64,000 nt of DNA. It comes from Leishmania infantum JPCM5. Taxonomy: Eukaryota; Euglenozoa; Kinetoplastea; Trypanosomatida; Trypanosomatidae. A program made the translations under genes and the position numbers. This document shows positions 27,413-38,046 of this stretch, piece after piece. Under the pieces are notes generated by a model that saw nothing but the letters and a program-made list of their open reading frames with translations, did not search any database and had not been told where the DNA came from. Each line of letters starts with the position of its first letter. Position 1 is the first letter of the stretch. The DNA lies in contig NC_009417.2 in NCBI RefSeq assembly GCF_000002875.2, forward strand, positions 663,929 through 727,928, written 5' to 3'.

Positions 27413-29224
27413 AATAGACAATATGAGAGCATTGATGGGCTCACGCGTTGTTTCATCGTTTCCCCCCTTTTCCTAAACAAAAGCGCAATGACTAATTGTC
27501 AAGCAGTCTGCTTCGATGAATGCAGCGCGAAAGGAGAAGTGCGGTGGTGCCCGCGCGGGAGACAGGGGCATGGCGAGGCGAATGTAGCACTGCGGCGAAG
27601 GGCAGTGGGGAAGCGAGGGCGACTTTGGGGCGCTGTCGACGATGGTTTCTCGAGGAGGAAAACGGAGGGGAGGAGGAGAGGGGGAAAGATGGAAGGGACG
27701 CTTCCCGTTTTCTGCACCCCAGACCTAAACACCCCACCCCCAATTCTCTCCTTATGACTAACGCGCGTACTTCCGCAGACTCGCCGTCAAGAAGCACGCC
27801 ATCGTCTCTTTGTTCCCTACGCCGTACCCCAGTCAAGTCGAGGTCTGCCCTTACGTGGTAGCTTAGTTTTTGAAGTTTGCCTCTCTCTCTACCGCCGCGT
27901 CTCTCGTTCTCTCCTGCCACCTTTCCCCCTTTTTTGTTTACTTCCCCCTTTTTACTGAGTCCTCACTAGTTGTGCGCAGGCATCTAACGTTTTGTACTGC
28001 TGTATGTATGTGTGTGTGCGATCGTTGTTCTCTTCCTGCCCTTTCACACCCTCTCGAGTGGTCGCGTGCTGGCCGTTTGTGTGCGCGCTTGTGGTGTGTT
28101 TTGGCGGCTTTCCGCGAATAACACTGATCACACAGCAGAAGAGGGAGGGGAGAGGGGAATGTAGACTGCTGAAGAGAACTAAGGGGAGACCGGAATACTA
28201 CAAAGAGGTGGGAAAGCGAAGGAGAGAGGAGGGATGGTGGGATGCAACTCTGCCGAGACGCATACACAGACAGACATACGTCGAATATTGTCTTGCAATC
28301 GTTGCTGCGCTTACATATATTTATAGTCCTCCTGTGTGTGTGTGTGAGACCAGGGTCGCCCTCCGTCTCTTTTTCTCTCCTTTGAATTCTGCACCTGCGC
28401 CGCCTCCTCTTCTGTGTGTACTTATCTTCAGTTATTTCGTTTTCTTTTGAGAGCAGAAAGAAGATCGACTTCCACCTCCTACCCCTCGCACAAAGGCGGC
28501 AATGCTCGTTGCATCAGCAGCAGCCTCGATGTGGAAGTACTTTTCTTTTAGGCGATTTACAAGTTCGTGTGTCTCTCTCTCTGTGTGGTTGCCTCAAATT
28601 CGAAGTGCTGAGTGACTATCAAACGAAAAGCAGGCGGTGTCTTGACTTGTTGCCCACGAGCGTGAAAAAAGAGCCGAAGAGGCGACGCGCGTTACCCACA
28701 CGCACACCCTTGATCCCTGGCATGTCATGGCATGTCATGGCATGGCATGGCTGCTGCTGCTGCTGCTGCTGCTCTCTCTGCATTGTAGCGGGGTTGCAGT
28801 TGTCGCCGATGTCTGTGACACTGAACACACTCTTTCCTGTGATGCTTTATGGCGCAACGCACCTTCTTTGTACCCCATCGGGGCGGTGCATGTGCACACC
28901 CGGAAGCCACTGCGTCAGGGCATGGCCCTCACTTCGCAGCTTGTCCGTCGCTTTCTCTTTGTCGCCGCCATCTCTCCGAATTTTGTGTGCTTTCGCATAA
29001 CGCTTCTTCTCTCCTCGTCTCTCTCGCACAAAACATCGCACCTGTGCCAGGGGTGTGTCTTGCCATCTTTATCTTACTCTCCCTCTGCCGTCCGCCTCCC
29101 CTCCTCCTCCTCGTCGTCGAGCGGCGTCTCTTTTCTCAGCTTGCTATTCAGAGGTTTTCCAGTGAAGACCGGCCGAGCATCATCGAGCGCCGCGTGCGCC
29201 GGCTATTGGAGATTCTCTGCAATC
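27413..29224 (+). other. Intergenic region, 1.8 kb, with short tandem repeats
   Basis: No convincing gene. Contains CATGTCATGG/CATGG tandem units at ~28719-28750 running directly into an uninterrupted CTG repeat at 28751-28772, and pyrimidine-rich DNA at ~29070-29150 that likely directs splicing of the TPR gene. The in-frame extension upstream of 29225 is low-complexity and not likely translated. Confidence 0.45.
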
Positions 29225-30451
29225 ATGAGCGCCGGCAGGATTCTTTTGTCCACCAAGAAGCAGAAATATGCGGTGGTGACGTCGAACAACAAGACGCTAC
29301 TGTCCCGCGATGATCTCCGCTGTATCGACCGCTTTGTGGACAAGCGAGTTGTCACGGCGACCTACGCTAATGGCACGCAGCCGCCACCTTCGCACGGGAT
29401 TCCGGCCCTGCCCTTTGAGAAGGTGAGCGAGAACTGCGACAGCGTTTTGCTGCTGTCAGTGAGTGCAATCCACGAGCGCGAGAGCGCGTTGGATGTGCCG
29501 CTGCGGTTCATGGCTCCGGAGGAGTATCATGCCCCGGCCCTGGAGGAACCGCCGACGCGACTGCCACTTGCACGGCGCATTGTGGCCCTCCTGCAAGGGG
29601 CTACGAGTTCGATGGTCTCGTGGCGGTACACACCGCCGGTGGCGAAGGATTACACGGTGACGGAGATCCAGGTCACGAAGGACGCGGAGGCCCGCGCACA
29701 TTCCTCGCTTCGTGCCGGCAACAAGAGCAAGGCGGCCCACCTCTTTTGTGTATCGGGGTGTTTCCACTACAACTACGGCAACATGGAGTGGGCGGTGAGT
29801 TGCTTCAAGAAGGCGCTTAACATAGCAGAGGAGCTGGAGGATGCCCGGTGCCTTGCGTTCTGCCACAACATCTTAGGCGTCTGCTTCTACCGCTTGGGAG
29901 AGTACAAGATGTCACTTGTGCATCACAAGAAGCAGGAGGCACTTGGCGGCAGCTACGCTCGCGCCGTGGCAGAGATGAACATGGGCGTCAGCTACGCCGC
30001 CCTCAGCGAGCTCGAGTTTGCCCAGCAGGCGTTCGAGGACGCACTGCTGAATGCTCGGGAAACGGACGATTCGATGCTGCTCACCATCGCACTTGGCAAC
30101 GTAGGGCTCGTGTCGCTGCGTATCGGAGATATGCGCGCCGCGCAGCTGCACCTGGAGCAGTGCCTGGAGCAGTGTAGCATAGCAGGTGACAAGAGCGGTG
30201 CCTCCTTGTGTCTCCTCCTCCTCGGTGAGGTGTACTCGCTCATCCACGACCACCAGCATGCGCTGTTCTACTACAAGCACGCCTACCGTGTTGGCGGCGA
30301 GGCCAACAACCCGGATGTGGTGAGTATGGCTCGCGTCAGTATAGGCATCGCACAGGGCAACTTAGAAATCCGTGACTCCGTGCTAAGAGAGGCAGCCTTG
30401 ATGGGAAAGACGAACAGCGTGCAGAGCATTGTGAGTCAGCTACCTCAGTAG
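29225..30451 (+). CDS. Tetratricopeptide-repeat protein, 408 aa
   Basis: The C-terminal ~240 residues are consecutive helix pairs of TPR type, e.g. YNYGNMEWAVSCFKKALNIA, FCHNILGVCFYRLGEYKM, MNMGVSYAALSELEFAQQAF and LLGEVYSLIHDHQHALFYYK. The N-terminal ~165 residues are non-repeat. The pattern is like scaffold proteins of the GPSM2/TTC29 kind; a flagellar role such as TTC29 is possible but not shown. The start is the ATG at 29225, the first after the polypyrimidine tract. Confidence 0.8.
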   Translation: MSAGRILLSTKKQKYAVVTSNNKTLLSRDDLRCIDRFVDKRVVTATYANGTQPPPSHGIPALPFEKVSENCDSVLLLSVSAIHERESALDVPLRFMAPEEYHAPALEEPPTRLPLARRIVALLQGATSSMVSWRYTPPVAKDYTVTEIQVTKDAEARAHSSLRAGNKSKAAHLFCVSGCFHYNYGNMEWAVSCFKKALNIAEELEDARCLAFCHNILGVCFYRLGEYKMSLVHHKKQEALGGSYARAVAEMNMGVSYAALSELEFAQQAFEDALLNARETDDSMLLTIALGNVGLVSLRIGDMRAAQLHLEQCLEQCSIAGDKSGASLCLLLLGEVYSLIHDHQHALFYYKHAYRVGGEANNPDVVSMARVSIGIAQGNLEIRDSVLREAALMGKTNSVQSIVSQLPQ

Positions 30452-31619
30452 AGGCGGCGCGGCGCGGGAAGGAGAGGCAGATGACGGACACGAGGGGGGC
30501 TTAGAAACAACAACAAAAAACGAAAAGTGGTAGGCCTACTCTAGCCCACCTCACCGATACCCTCCTCGCCATCATCCGCGCGGTCTTCTCTGTCCTGTGC
30601 AGAGAAGACGGTGCCAAGCGTGGATGGCTGCCCTCCCCCTCCCCCGCGGTAAGAAAGACAAAAAAGATGGAGGATGTGAACGGCTGTTCTCCTTTTGCTC
30701 TCTTTCGCCCTTCTTCCCCCCTCTCTCTGTGCCCTTTTGCCGGGTGTGGCTCGGCGCCTCTCCTTTTCATCCTCGGCTACACGTACGCGTGTGTGCCCAT
30801 CTTGCGCATCAACCCTTTTTTATCCTTCTTGCTCTGCTTGGCATGTGCGTTGTGGCGGATCGCGTCACACTGACAGGACGCTGCTGTTGGCTGCTTTGCG
30901 CCATCTGCGTCGAACGAGTTGAATCCATGTATATATTTCCTTGGGAGCTGGCCGCGCAAGAGTCTGTGTGTGCGTGCGAGTACGTCGTACTGTGACGGAA
31001 GGCATCGCCATGTGTCTGTCCTCTCCTCTTTTCCCGCTACGCGCATTGGGTGGAGACCTCTGCGCATCAGCCATTTCTGTGACGCGTTGGTACGCAATAT
31101 GTTCTACTGATTACGGTTCCTCCGACCCTTTTATTTCTGAGTCCAATGCACTTGCATATGCACCCTTTCTCCACCCCGTCGCGGAGACGACACACTCGTG
31201 CCTCTGATGATGGGGAACAGCATGCTCGGCTCATCTCCTGAGCAGAATGCTCTCCGCGCACCTTTGTAGAAGAGCGGTGAAGGTGAAGTGGCGGGGAGGC
31301 GATGCCTGCTCTTACTTTCGAGCAGCACCGCAGCAGACCGCACAGCGCCGCCTCCGCCGTCCACGCCTGGTGTTGCGTCCTCGACTGTTTTTCATTTGTC
31401 TCAACGAAAAGCGACACCGCACATCACAAACGCGTTTGTGTGTGTGTGTGCTGCTGGTTGCCTTGACATGCTGCTGCGCTTCTCCTTTACGCTGTCATCC
31501 ACGTCTCCCGCCTCCCTTTTCGATAGCGCTTCACACTCCACCGTCGCCGAGTCTCAGAAAGAGCTACAGGTTTGCGCAGCTGCTTCACAGAGTCTGCCGC
31601 ACAGAAGCGCCGGTACGAT
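30452..31619 (+). other. Intergenic/UTR, 1.2 kb
   Basis: No gene seen. Pyrimidine-rich tracts at ~30690-30740 and ~31460-31530 are likely processing signals for the next gene. Confidence 0.45.
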
Positions 31620-34301
31620 ATGGGAACCCCGAGGCTGACTGCGCTCGTCTCTCGCTGCCGCAAGCCGATCTTCACGGCTGCGGAAGATGTCGCTCTGACT
31701 TCGGCAGCGCTGCTGGACCTTACACTCTACCTGGACGCCCGCGAGACACGAGAGTGCCTCGTGCCACTGAAAAAGTTTGCGCGGCACAGCCCTGAGACTT
31801 TGCAGGCAGCATTGGACAGCACCGATGTTAGCCCAGGGGCAGCCGACGATGGACGGCGTTTTGCTGCTGTTTCGCGCGTTATCCCCACATCCAAGTCTGC
31901 AGTGGCGACGGCGCTGTGGTCACGAGTCGTCAGCACCACTACCCGCGCCTTGGAGGCCGGTGTGTGGACCCCGTCGGACCTGCGGGTGATAATAAACCAC
32001 ATTCGCCGGTTCAGCGCATACGACGCGTCCTTTGTGGAGTGTGCCGCACGCTATGCAGGTGCGGCTATTCCGTGTGCCAGCGCCGATGACCTACCGGCGC
32101 TTGTGTCGATCGTGACGTCTCTCCCTGAGCTAGTAGCGCACCCGACGAGGCTGCTGGACGCTGCTGGGGATCGAGCTGCGGTCCTCGCAGAGTCTCTTAC
32201 CCCTGGCGCGGTTGGGCACATCTGCGGCCAATTGAATCGCAGCCTTTGCACCAACACAAACGCAGTGATTGCGTTTCAGGAGGAGGCCGGCCGATGCGCG
32301 GAGAAGGGCGATATTTTTACGTCTGTGCAGCTGATGTGCTTCGTGGCACGGCACAAACCTGCACTTATCAGCGGCGAGGCGGTGGTGTGGCTGATGGAGC
32401 GTATCACTGGCGAAGAGCTGGACGTGAGGTCGCTAGAGAATCTGTGCAGCGCTGTGGTGCACTTGCCGCTTGCAGTGCGCACTGCGCTTCGGCAGGAGCT
32501 GATAGAGTTTGTGGCGTTCTTGTCCTTGCAGGCCCGCGAGCTGCTGCAGCAGGTGCCTGCGGCACAGGGCGGGCTGAGCGGGTGCCACGACGCTGATGCA
32601 ATTCAGTACTTTGTATCGCATGTCTTGGAACTGAGCGTGATGCTCCGCACCTACCCGGATCTGCAGTGGCCACCCGAGTTTCTCGCTGCTGCGGACGCGT
32701 GCGCTGCCAGTGTGGAGCCGCTGCAGGAGGCGCTGCTATCTGCGGAGAGCTCGCCTGTGGGGCTTATGGTGCGCCTGTTAGAGGCGCCAACAGATGAGTG
32801 CAAGCGGGTGGGCCTGGCAATGCTGCGCGAGGCGGCGAACCAGTGCCAGTCGTTTGCGACCCTTCAAACATTTCGATTTCTTCTTCTCATGGGCGACCAC
32901 GGCCTGCAGGACGTGGGCACGTCCCGCTACTTGCGCGACCAGTTTGCGAAAACGGCCGCGGATGTTCCGCCTGTGCAGTTGAGCGTGGCGCTGCGCTGCC
33001 TCGGCGTCGCGACGGCAGGTGCGGCAACGCAGGGTACCGGCAGCGCAGGCGAGCTCCGTACCACCGTAGAGGGCGTCGCGGGCGATGCCGATGTTGACGA
33101 TGAGCTGGAGCGCGAACGTCTCGATGCGTTTCTGCAGTTTTGCGTGGAGGTGACGCGCAAGCACCTTTCGCAAGGCGCACCGCTACGCTGTGTGCTGGCT
33201 ACGACAGAAAACTTGCATCGTCTCGGCTGTCGTGACACAGCCTTCTTCGCCGATGTGGCGGCGTACATCGCAGCCAAGCGCGCTGCCGCACCTGCCGAGA
33301 AGGAAAGCGCCGACACTGCCACGGCGGTGTGCGCCGCTCTCGGAGAGCACTTGCTGGGAGAGTACCCTGAGGTGCGCGAGTTCTTGCTGGACGTGGCGCA
33401 GCGCGGTGTGAGGGGGGAGTCCTCTATGTCGCCGACGCAGTGGATGAACTTGCATGACCCCTCGAATGCTCTCACCCCCCTGACGGAGCAACAGCGGGAG
33501 AGCTGGGACATTGTGGAGGAGATGGTGCGCACCCGCTCGGACGACGCGGATGCGCTTGTTCGGCTGGCGGAGAAGTACATGGAGCTGCTACCGTTCGCGC
33601 GCCCCGATGACCACAAGTACTTTTTTGGCGTGTGCGAGGAAAAGGTGCTCAAGCAGGATAAGTTGCTGAAGAAGTGCCTAGACACGATCGTTGACTGCGG
33701 TGTCGTGAACCGTCTGTCCGCACAGACGGTCGCATCGATCTTGCATAGTCTCGCTGCGATCCGCTTCGAGTACTTCGCATCCGTGAAGCGCTTCATGTCA
33801 AGCATCAGTGATGAGCAGTGGCTTTTGATGGAGGCTGCGCCGCTAGTACAGATCCTCACCGGCATGGATAAGCTCTCTCTCCGAACACCGACGGTGCTGC
33901 GCCGCATTGGTGGACGTCTGACGGAGGTTTGCCGCTTCCTGACACCGTTGGACACTGCGCAGGCGATTCATGCGCTGCAGGCGTTGGGCCACAACGATGC
34001 CAAGCTGCTAGGAAAGCTTGCCGCCCACGCTGCGGCGTTGGCTCGACGATTCGACGAGGCCAGCATGGCAGTGCTCTTCAGCACACCCTCAATCCACAGA
34101 CTGATGAGCACGCCTGAAGTGGCGCGACCTCTTCTCCTACAAGCAAGTGCGAAGATCCAGTCGCAACACCGGCGTGAGAAGATATCGGCGTGGGTGCGCC
34201 GCTCTGGCTTGCCGCGCGAGCTGATCGATGAAAGTACGAGGCGCCTTCAGGTGACGAGCAGGGATGCCAGGTCCTCGGAGGCTCGTCTTCGTCTCACCTA
34301 A
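31620..34301 (+). CDS. Large helical-repeat protein, possibly mitochondrial RNA-related, 893 aa
   Basis: Not recognised as a named family. The protein is almost entirely helical, with repeating leucine/alanine helix pairs. The C-terminal part (LDTAQAIHALQALGHNDAKL, then LLGKLAAHAAALARRFDE) has the rhythm of OPR/FASTK-type repeats, which bind RNA in mitochondria and chloroplasts. The basic N-terminus (MGTPRLTALVSRCRKP) could be a mitochondrial presequence. I chose the ATG at 31620; an upstream in-frame non-ATG extension is unlikely. RNA binding and location are inference. Confidence 0.7.
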   Translation: MGTPRLTALVSRCRKPIFTAAEDVALTSAALLDLTLYLDARETRECLVPLKKFARHSPETLQAALDSTDVSPGAADDGRRFAAVSRVIPTSKSAVATALWSRVVSTTTRALEAGVWTPSDLRVIINHIRRFSAYDASFVECAARYAGAAIPCASADDLPALVSIVTSLPELVAHPTRLLDAAGDRAAVLAESLTPGAVGHICGQLNRSLCTNTNAVIAFQEEAGRCAEKGDIFTSVQLMCFVARHKPALISGEAVVWLMERITGEELDVRSLENLCSAVVHLPLAVRTALRQELIEFVAFLSLQARELLQQVPAAQGGLSGCHDADAIQYFVSHVLELSVMLRTYPDLQWPPEFLAAADACAASVEPLQEALLSAESSPVGLMVRLLEAPTDECKRVGLAMLREAANQCQSFATLQTFRFLLLMGDHGLQDVGTSRYLRDQFAKTAADVPPVQLSVALRCLGVATAGAATQGTGSAGELRTTVEGVAGDADVDDELERERLDAFLQFCVEVTRKHLSQGAPLRCVLATTENLHRLGCRDTAFFADVAAYIAAKRAAAPAEKESADTATAVCAALGEHLLGEYPEVREFLLDVAQRGVRGESSMSPTQWMNLHDPSNALTPLTEQQRESWDIVEEMVRTRSDDADALVRLAEKYMELLPFARPDDHKYFFGVCEEKVLKQDKLLKKCLDTIVDCGVVNRLSAQTVASILHSLAAIRFEYFASVKRFMSSISDEQWLLMEAAPLVQILTGMDKLSLRTPTVLRRIGGRLTEVCRFLTPLDTAQAIHALQALGHNDAKLLGKLAAHAAALARRFDEASMAVLFSTPSIHRLMSTPEVARPLLLQASAKIQSQHRREKISAWVRRSGLPRELIDESTRRLQVTSRDARSSEARLRLT

Positions 34302-34692
34302 GAAGGGTGCAATTATGTAGGCTGATTCACAGGGCACTCACACACAGACACACCTATGCGCGTGCTTGGCGGTTCAGCTTTCGCCGTAGCGCCGCGCTAG
34401 AGTCAGTGCGGGTCGGCCTTTCGAGGACTGCTGCACTCTTAGGCCATGGCTGTCGCACTTCACATGCCGCAGCTGGACGCCTGAGGCGGTCTGCGCGAGG
34501 AGGGAGGGGGTGCACACTTCGCCTTGCCGATCCTTTCCCTCCTTCCCTCCCCCGCCTCGCTGCACCCTCCACCATCCATGGAAAAGGGGTGGGGCGTGCG
34601 GGCTTTGCCTGCGACTGCACCGCCGTACTGAACACTGCTCTGCCTCTTCCCCTTGGCTGCCTGCCCGCACAAAACGTGTTGGTCTGACGCAC

Positions 34693-34730
<38 letters not shown>

Positions 34731-34775
34731 GCTAACATTTTTATTTTTGTTTTGCACTCGCCTCCCTCAGCGAAA
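34302..34775 (+). other. Intergenic/UTR before MIF1
   Basis: No gene seen. Holds an (AC)n microsatellite at ~34695-34728 followed by T-rich sequence and CCTCCCTCAG just 6 bp before the MIF1 ATG, a possible splice acceptor. Confidence 0.5.
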
Positions 34776-35117
34776 ATGCCGGTCATTCAAACGTTTGTCT
34801 CGACTCCGCTTGACCACCACAAGCGCGAAAACCTTGCGCAGGTGTACCGGGCGGTCACCCGTGATGTACTCGGCAAACCAGAGGACCTCGTGATGATGAC
34901 GTTTCACGACAGCACACCTATGCATTTCTTCGGCTCGACCGATCCAGTCGCATACGTCAGAGTGGAGGCGCTGGGCGGGTACGGCCCTTCGGAGCCGGAG
35001 AAAGTGACGTCCATAGTTACAGCGGCTATCACGAAAGAGTGCGGCATCGTGGCTGACCGTATATTTGTGCTCTACTTCTCACCTCTGCACTGCGGCTGGA
35101 ACGGCACAAACTTCTAA
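34776..35117 (+). CDS. MIF1: Macrophage migration inhibitory factor-like protein, 113 aa (copy 1)
   Basis: Tautomerase/MIF superfamily. Full family length, with the catalytic proline right after the initiator Met (MPVIQTF), the LGKPEDLVMM block and the C-terminal GWNGTNF end typical of the family. Known Leishmania MIF orthologues are secreted-type mimics of the host cytokine that modulate macrophages; the mouse and human proteins also have a keto-enol tautomerase activity. It is the first of a tandem pair, with ~410 bp between the coding regions. By eye the two proteins share a little over half of their residues. Confidence 0.93.
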   Translation: MPVIQTFVSTPLDHHKRENLAQVYRAVTRDVLGKPEDLVMMTFHDSTPMHFFGSTDPVAYVRVEALGGYGPSEPEKVTSIVTAAITKECGIVADRIFVLYFSPLHCGWNGTNF

Positions 35118-35526
35118 GCCATCATGGCCACTTCTTCCCATGTTGGGATGCTACACTGCACGTCTTCTAGTGCAAGCAAACGACGAGATTCAAGTACACG
35201 GCGACGCGGTTGCCATCCAAATGCGCTATGATGCGGCATTTTCCTGAAAATTGTGCCAGGGTCACACGAGCCCCGTTTTTTTTCTCTGAGGTGCATGTTT
35301 CCCTCCTCGCCTCTGTGATCTCCACGCCACTTCTTATCTGGAAGAGTGACGTATGTCCAATAGAGAGAATCCGGTTAACATATGACGCTCCCCTGCCGCG
35401 GCGCCAGCGTGCCCGAACCTTCCTCTGCGCCTACACCCCTCCTCCTTCCGCTCCGTACGAAGGCAGCAGCTTCATAACCACAGTTACACACACACACACA
35501 CACCAACACGTCTTCCACCAAAGAAA
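35118..35526 (+). other. MIF intergenic spacer
   Basis: No gene seen. A second, shorter (AC)n run at ~35485-35503 lies just before the MIF2 start, paralleling the one before MIF1. Confidence 0.5.
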
Positions 35527-35868
35527 ATGCCATTTCTGCAGACGATTGTCTCGGTCTCGCTGGACGACCAGAAGCGCGCCAACCTTTCGACAGCGTACCG
35601 CATGATCTGCCGCGAGGAACTCGGCAAGCCCGAGGACTTCGTGATGACTGCGTTCAGTGATAACACCCCGATGTCTTTCCAAGGTTCCACAGCCCCTGCT
35701 GCTTACGTACGCGTCGAGTGCTGGGGCGAATACGCGCCCTCGAAGCCCAAGATGATGACGCCGAGGATCTCCGCGGCCATTACGAAGGAGTGCGGCATCC
35801 CGGCTGAGCGTATTTACGTGTTCTACTACAGCACAAAGCACTGCGGCTGGAACGGCGCTAACTTTTGA
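35527..35868 (+). CDS. MIF2: Macrophage migration inhibitory factor-like protein, 113 aa (copy 2)
   Basis: Same length and fold as the upstream copy, with the N-terminal proline (MPFLQTI), LGKPEDFVMT and the GWNGANF terminus. Differences are spread through the protein, so this is an old duplication rather than a recent copy. It is the last plus-strand gene before the convergent strand switch, a position where transcription of this cluster should end. Confidence 0.93.
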   Translation: MPFLQTIVSVSLDDQKRANLSTAYRMICREELGKPEDFVMTAFSDNTPMSFQGSTAPAAYVRVECWGEYAPSKPKMMTPRISAAITKECGIPAERIYVFYYSTKHCGWNGANF

Positions 35869-36305
35869 GCGTTGACCTCGTGCCGTGGGCCGGCTGCCCG
35901 AGAAGGGGCGACGCCAAGCTTGCCTATGTATTTCTTTTTCCAACCCAGAGTGTAGCAAAAACAAAAAAAAAAACAGTTGCTCTGCGCCCTTTATTCGGGG
36001 CGCCAAAACAAAAGGGCGGCCGCGCAGGGGTGGCTCGCCGCGTGTTGCGCAGGTGGCGTGCTTGGCTCCCCGTCCCTTCCTCCGCTTTCTCCTATCCTCC
36101 GTCTGCTTCGCGCCCCGGGGCCTTGGCGGCTTTGTTTCTCCCTGGGCTGAGTGCCGCTTGCGGGGGTTGTCCCGGCTTCGCGGGGCCCGTTTGGCGGGCC
36201 GCCGAGGGTGGCGCGCCGCCAGGGCGCGGGGCATGTCGGTGAGGCCCAGCGCGTTTTTTTTTTGGCCGCGGGGGCAGCGCCGGCGGCTGGCCGGTTTCCT
36301 TTTTT
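35869..36305. other. Convergent strand-switch region
   Basis: Separates the plus-strand cluster (ending with MIF2) from the minus-strand cluster (ending with the deaminase-like gene). GC-rich with an A run at ~35958-35971 and a T run at ~36247-36256. A perfect small hairpin, CCGAAGTACTCTTCGG, sits at ~36309, just inside the end of the minus-strand gene. No tRNA or other RNA gene was recognised. Confidence 0.6.
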
Positions 36306-37403
36306 CTACCGAAGTACTCTTCGGTGTTTTGGTGCCAGGAGGAGCGCCGCCGCCTCCGCCGGGCTGGCGAACATGGCATTAATGTCCTTTGTCTTTCCAC
36401 TCTTGGCTGCCGCGTGTGTCTCGACGCCGGCGGCGACGGTGGAGAGGTAAAGGTGCCCGTGGGACGGGAGCAGCACTGCAACAGATTCAAATGCGATCGC
36501 GAAGAGCCGGCACGCGACGCATGGGAGTCGCTCGCCAACAATAAGCGCCTTCTGGTCTGCCGTGGGAAGAACCGGAGGGGCGGCGTGGGAGAGCACTTGG
36601 GTTTTTAAGTGCTCGAGCAGCTTCTTCTCCGCGTGGCAGCCCTTCTCCCCAGTCACCAGCACGAACTCACCAATCTGAAACACCCCTGCGACACCCCAAT
36701 CAGCGACGGCTGCCTGGAGACTCTCTTGCGTGAGCGTTTCGTTGTTCGTGGCAACGTAGCAGCGCCTTAGAGCGCCGCTGCCTCCATGGGACGATGAGGA
36801 GCAGGACGGCACGGCTGCCCTGTCGGCAAGAGCTATCGGCCCATCCTTCGGCATGAGCATCACCTGCACTTCGTCTGCATTGTGCAGGCTGTGATGACAC
36901 TGAAGATAGTTGTGCAAGGGGTGGACAAGCGCGCGCACGAGGTTGGAAAGGTAGCGGTCCAGCATGAAGGGCGAGGAGGAGCAATCGTGCGGCCGTCCCA
37001 CTCGCTGGTACAGAGCTGGGTGCCGAGTAGTTTTGAGATCAGACGTCTTCATGGTGCCGTGTCGGAGGACGAGCTCGTTGATATTCGCGGTGCCCGCCAG
37101 GTCGTAGCGATCAAACGGCATGCCAGCCGTGCCTCTTCGGCAATGTACCTTTGTGTGCTGCGGCTCCCAGCCGTGTTTTGCAGCGCTCGCACTCCACACA
37201 GCGCTTACGGCATCCCTGGTATCAGCTGCTTCACCTACTGGAGCCGTGCCACAGGGGCGTTTCTCAGTCCCTGCTGCCTTTCCGACGCTCTTCCCTGCAG
37301 AGCTTGAGTATGCAGCCGTGGACTTATGTGGCTTTGGCTTGCTCTTCTTCACGCGCACGCGTACCTCTTTATGCTGCGGTGAGGTTGGCTTTCTTCGTAT
37401 CAT
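36306..37403 (-). CDS. Deaminase-fold zinc protein, 365 aa
   Basis: Residues H257-A-E259 (in CHAEKKLLEHL) and P294-C295-x-x-C298 (in LPCVACRLFAI) form the zinc and proton-shuttle signature HxE...PCxxC of the cytidine/adenosine deaminase superfamily, with 35-40 residues between them, a normal spacing. The strands around it (VFQIGEFVLVTG, ALIVGER, VAVLLP) fit the fold. The N-terminal ~50 residues are very basic (KKSKPKPHKS) and could target nucleus or mitochondrion or bind nucleic acid. No close named family was recognised; base, nucleotide or RNA substrate is unknown. The ATG at 37403 is used; the frame runs a few codons further with a GTG. Confidence 0.7.
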   Translation of the reverse strand: MIRRKPTSPQHKEVRVRVKKSKPKPHKSTAAYSSSAGKSVGKAAGTEKRPCGTAPVGEAADTRDAVSAVWSASAAKHGWEPQHTKVHCRRGTAGMPFDRYDLAGTANINELVLRHGTMKTSDLKTTRHPALYQRVGRPHDCSSSPFMLDRYLSNLVRALVHPLHNYLQCHHSLHNADEVQVMLMPKDGPIALADRAAVPSCSSSSHGGSGALRRCYVATNNETLTQESLQAAVADWGVAGVFQIGEFVLVTGEKGCHAEKKLLEHLKTQVLSHAAPPVLPTADQKALIVGERLPCVACRLFAIAFESVAVLLPSHGHLYLSTVAAGVETHAAAKSGKTKDINAMFASPAEAAALLLAPKHRRVLR

Positions 37404-37982
37404 ACTTGGAAAGCGCACAAGGGTCCCTTACGTACGGCCGAAGATACAGGAAGGCATCGAAGAAGAAAAGGGGTGACTGGCGGGGGGTGGGCAGGTGGGT
37501 GGCGGATGATGACAGAGGTGTGTGCGTTTCACGAGAGAGGTAAAGTGGGGGAAGGAGCCGCATATTTTCCGTGGGCGACGTGCGCGTCGTATCGCGTGTA
37601 TAGGTCGTGGCTCACGGCGAGCGCCCCCACCTCCTTCCCCCATCATACGATGAAGGCAGGGGGAGGGGAGGCTGATGCCGGGCAGAGGTGCTGACTCCCA
37701 CGAATCAGTTGTGACGTTCAGATGGAGCAGAAGTGGTTTTGTTCCTCTACTTGGTTGTTGTTATCCAGCGGAGCTGGCGCTTCATAGAGGGAGGGAGCAG
37801 GCAAGGGAGGCGCATCCCACAAGGGCCCAAACGGCGAGTACGGGGCTCGGACATGCACACGCAACAGCAGACACCCGCACACAAGGCCGATAAAACAGAC
37901 GGGCACAATGGACGCTAGACCTGCCCTCCCCCTATGTTTCAACGAAACCCCAAATCCGATTCCAGCGTACGTTTCGTGGCTT

Positions 37983-38046
<64 letters not shown>

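Noticed and set aside
36309..36326. Small perfect hairpin CCGAAGTACTCTTCGG as a terminator
   Set aside because: It falls inside the end of the deaminase-like coding region and kinetoplastid polymerase II does not use such intrinsic terminators.
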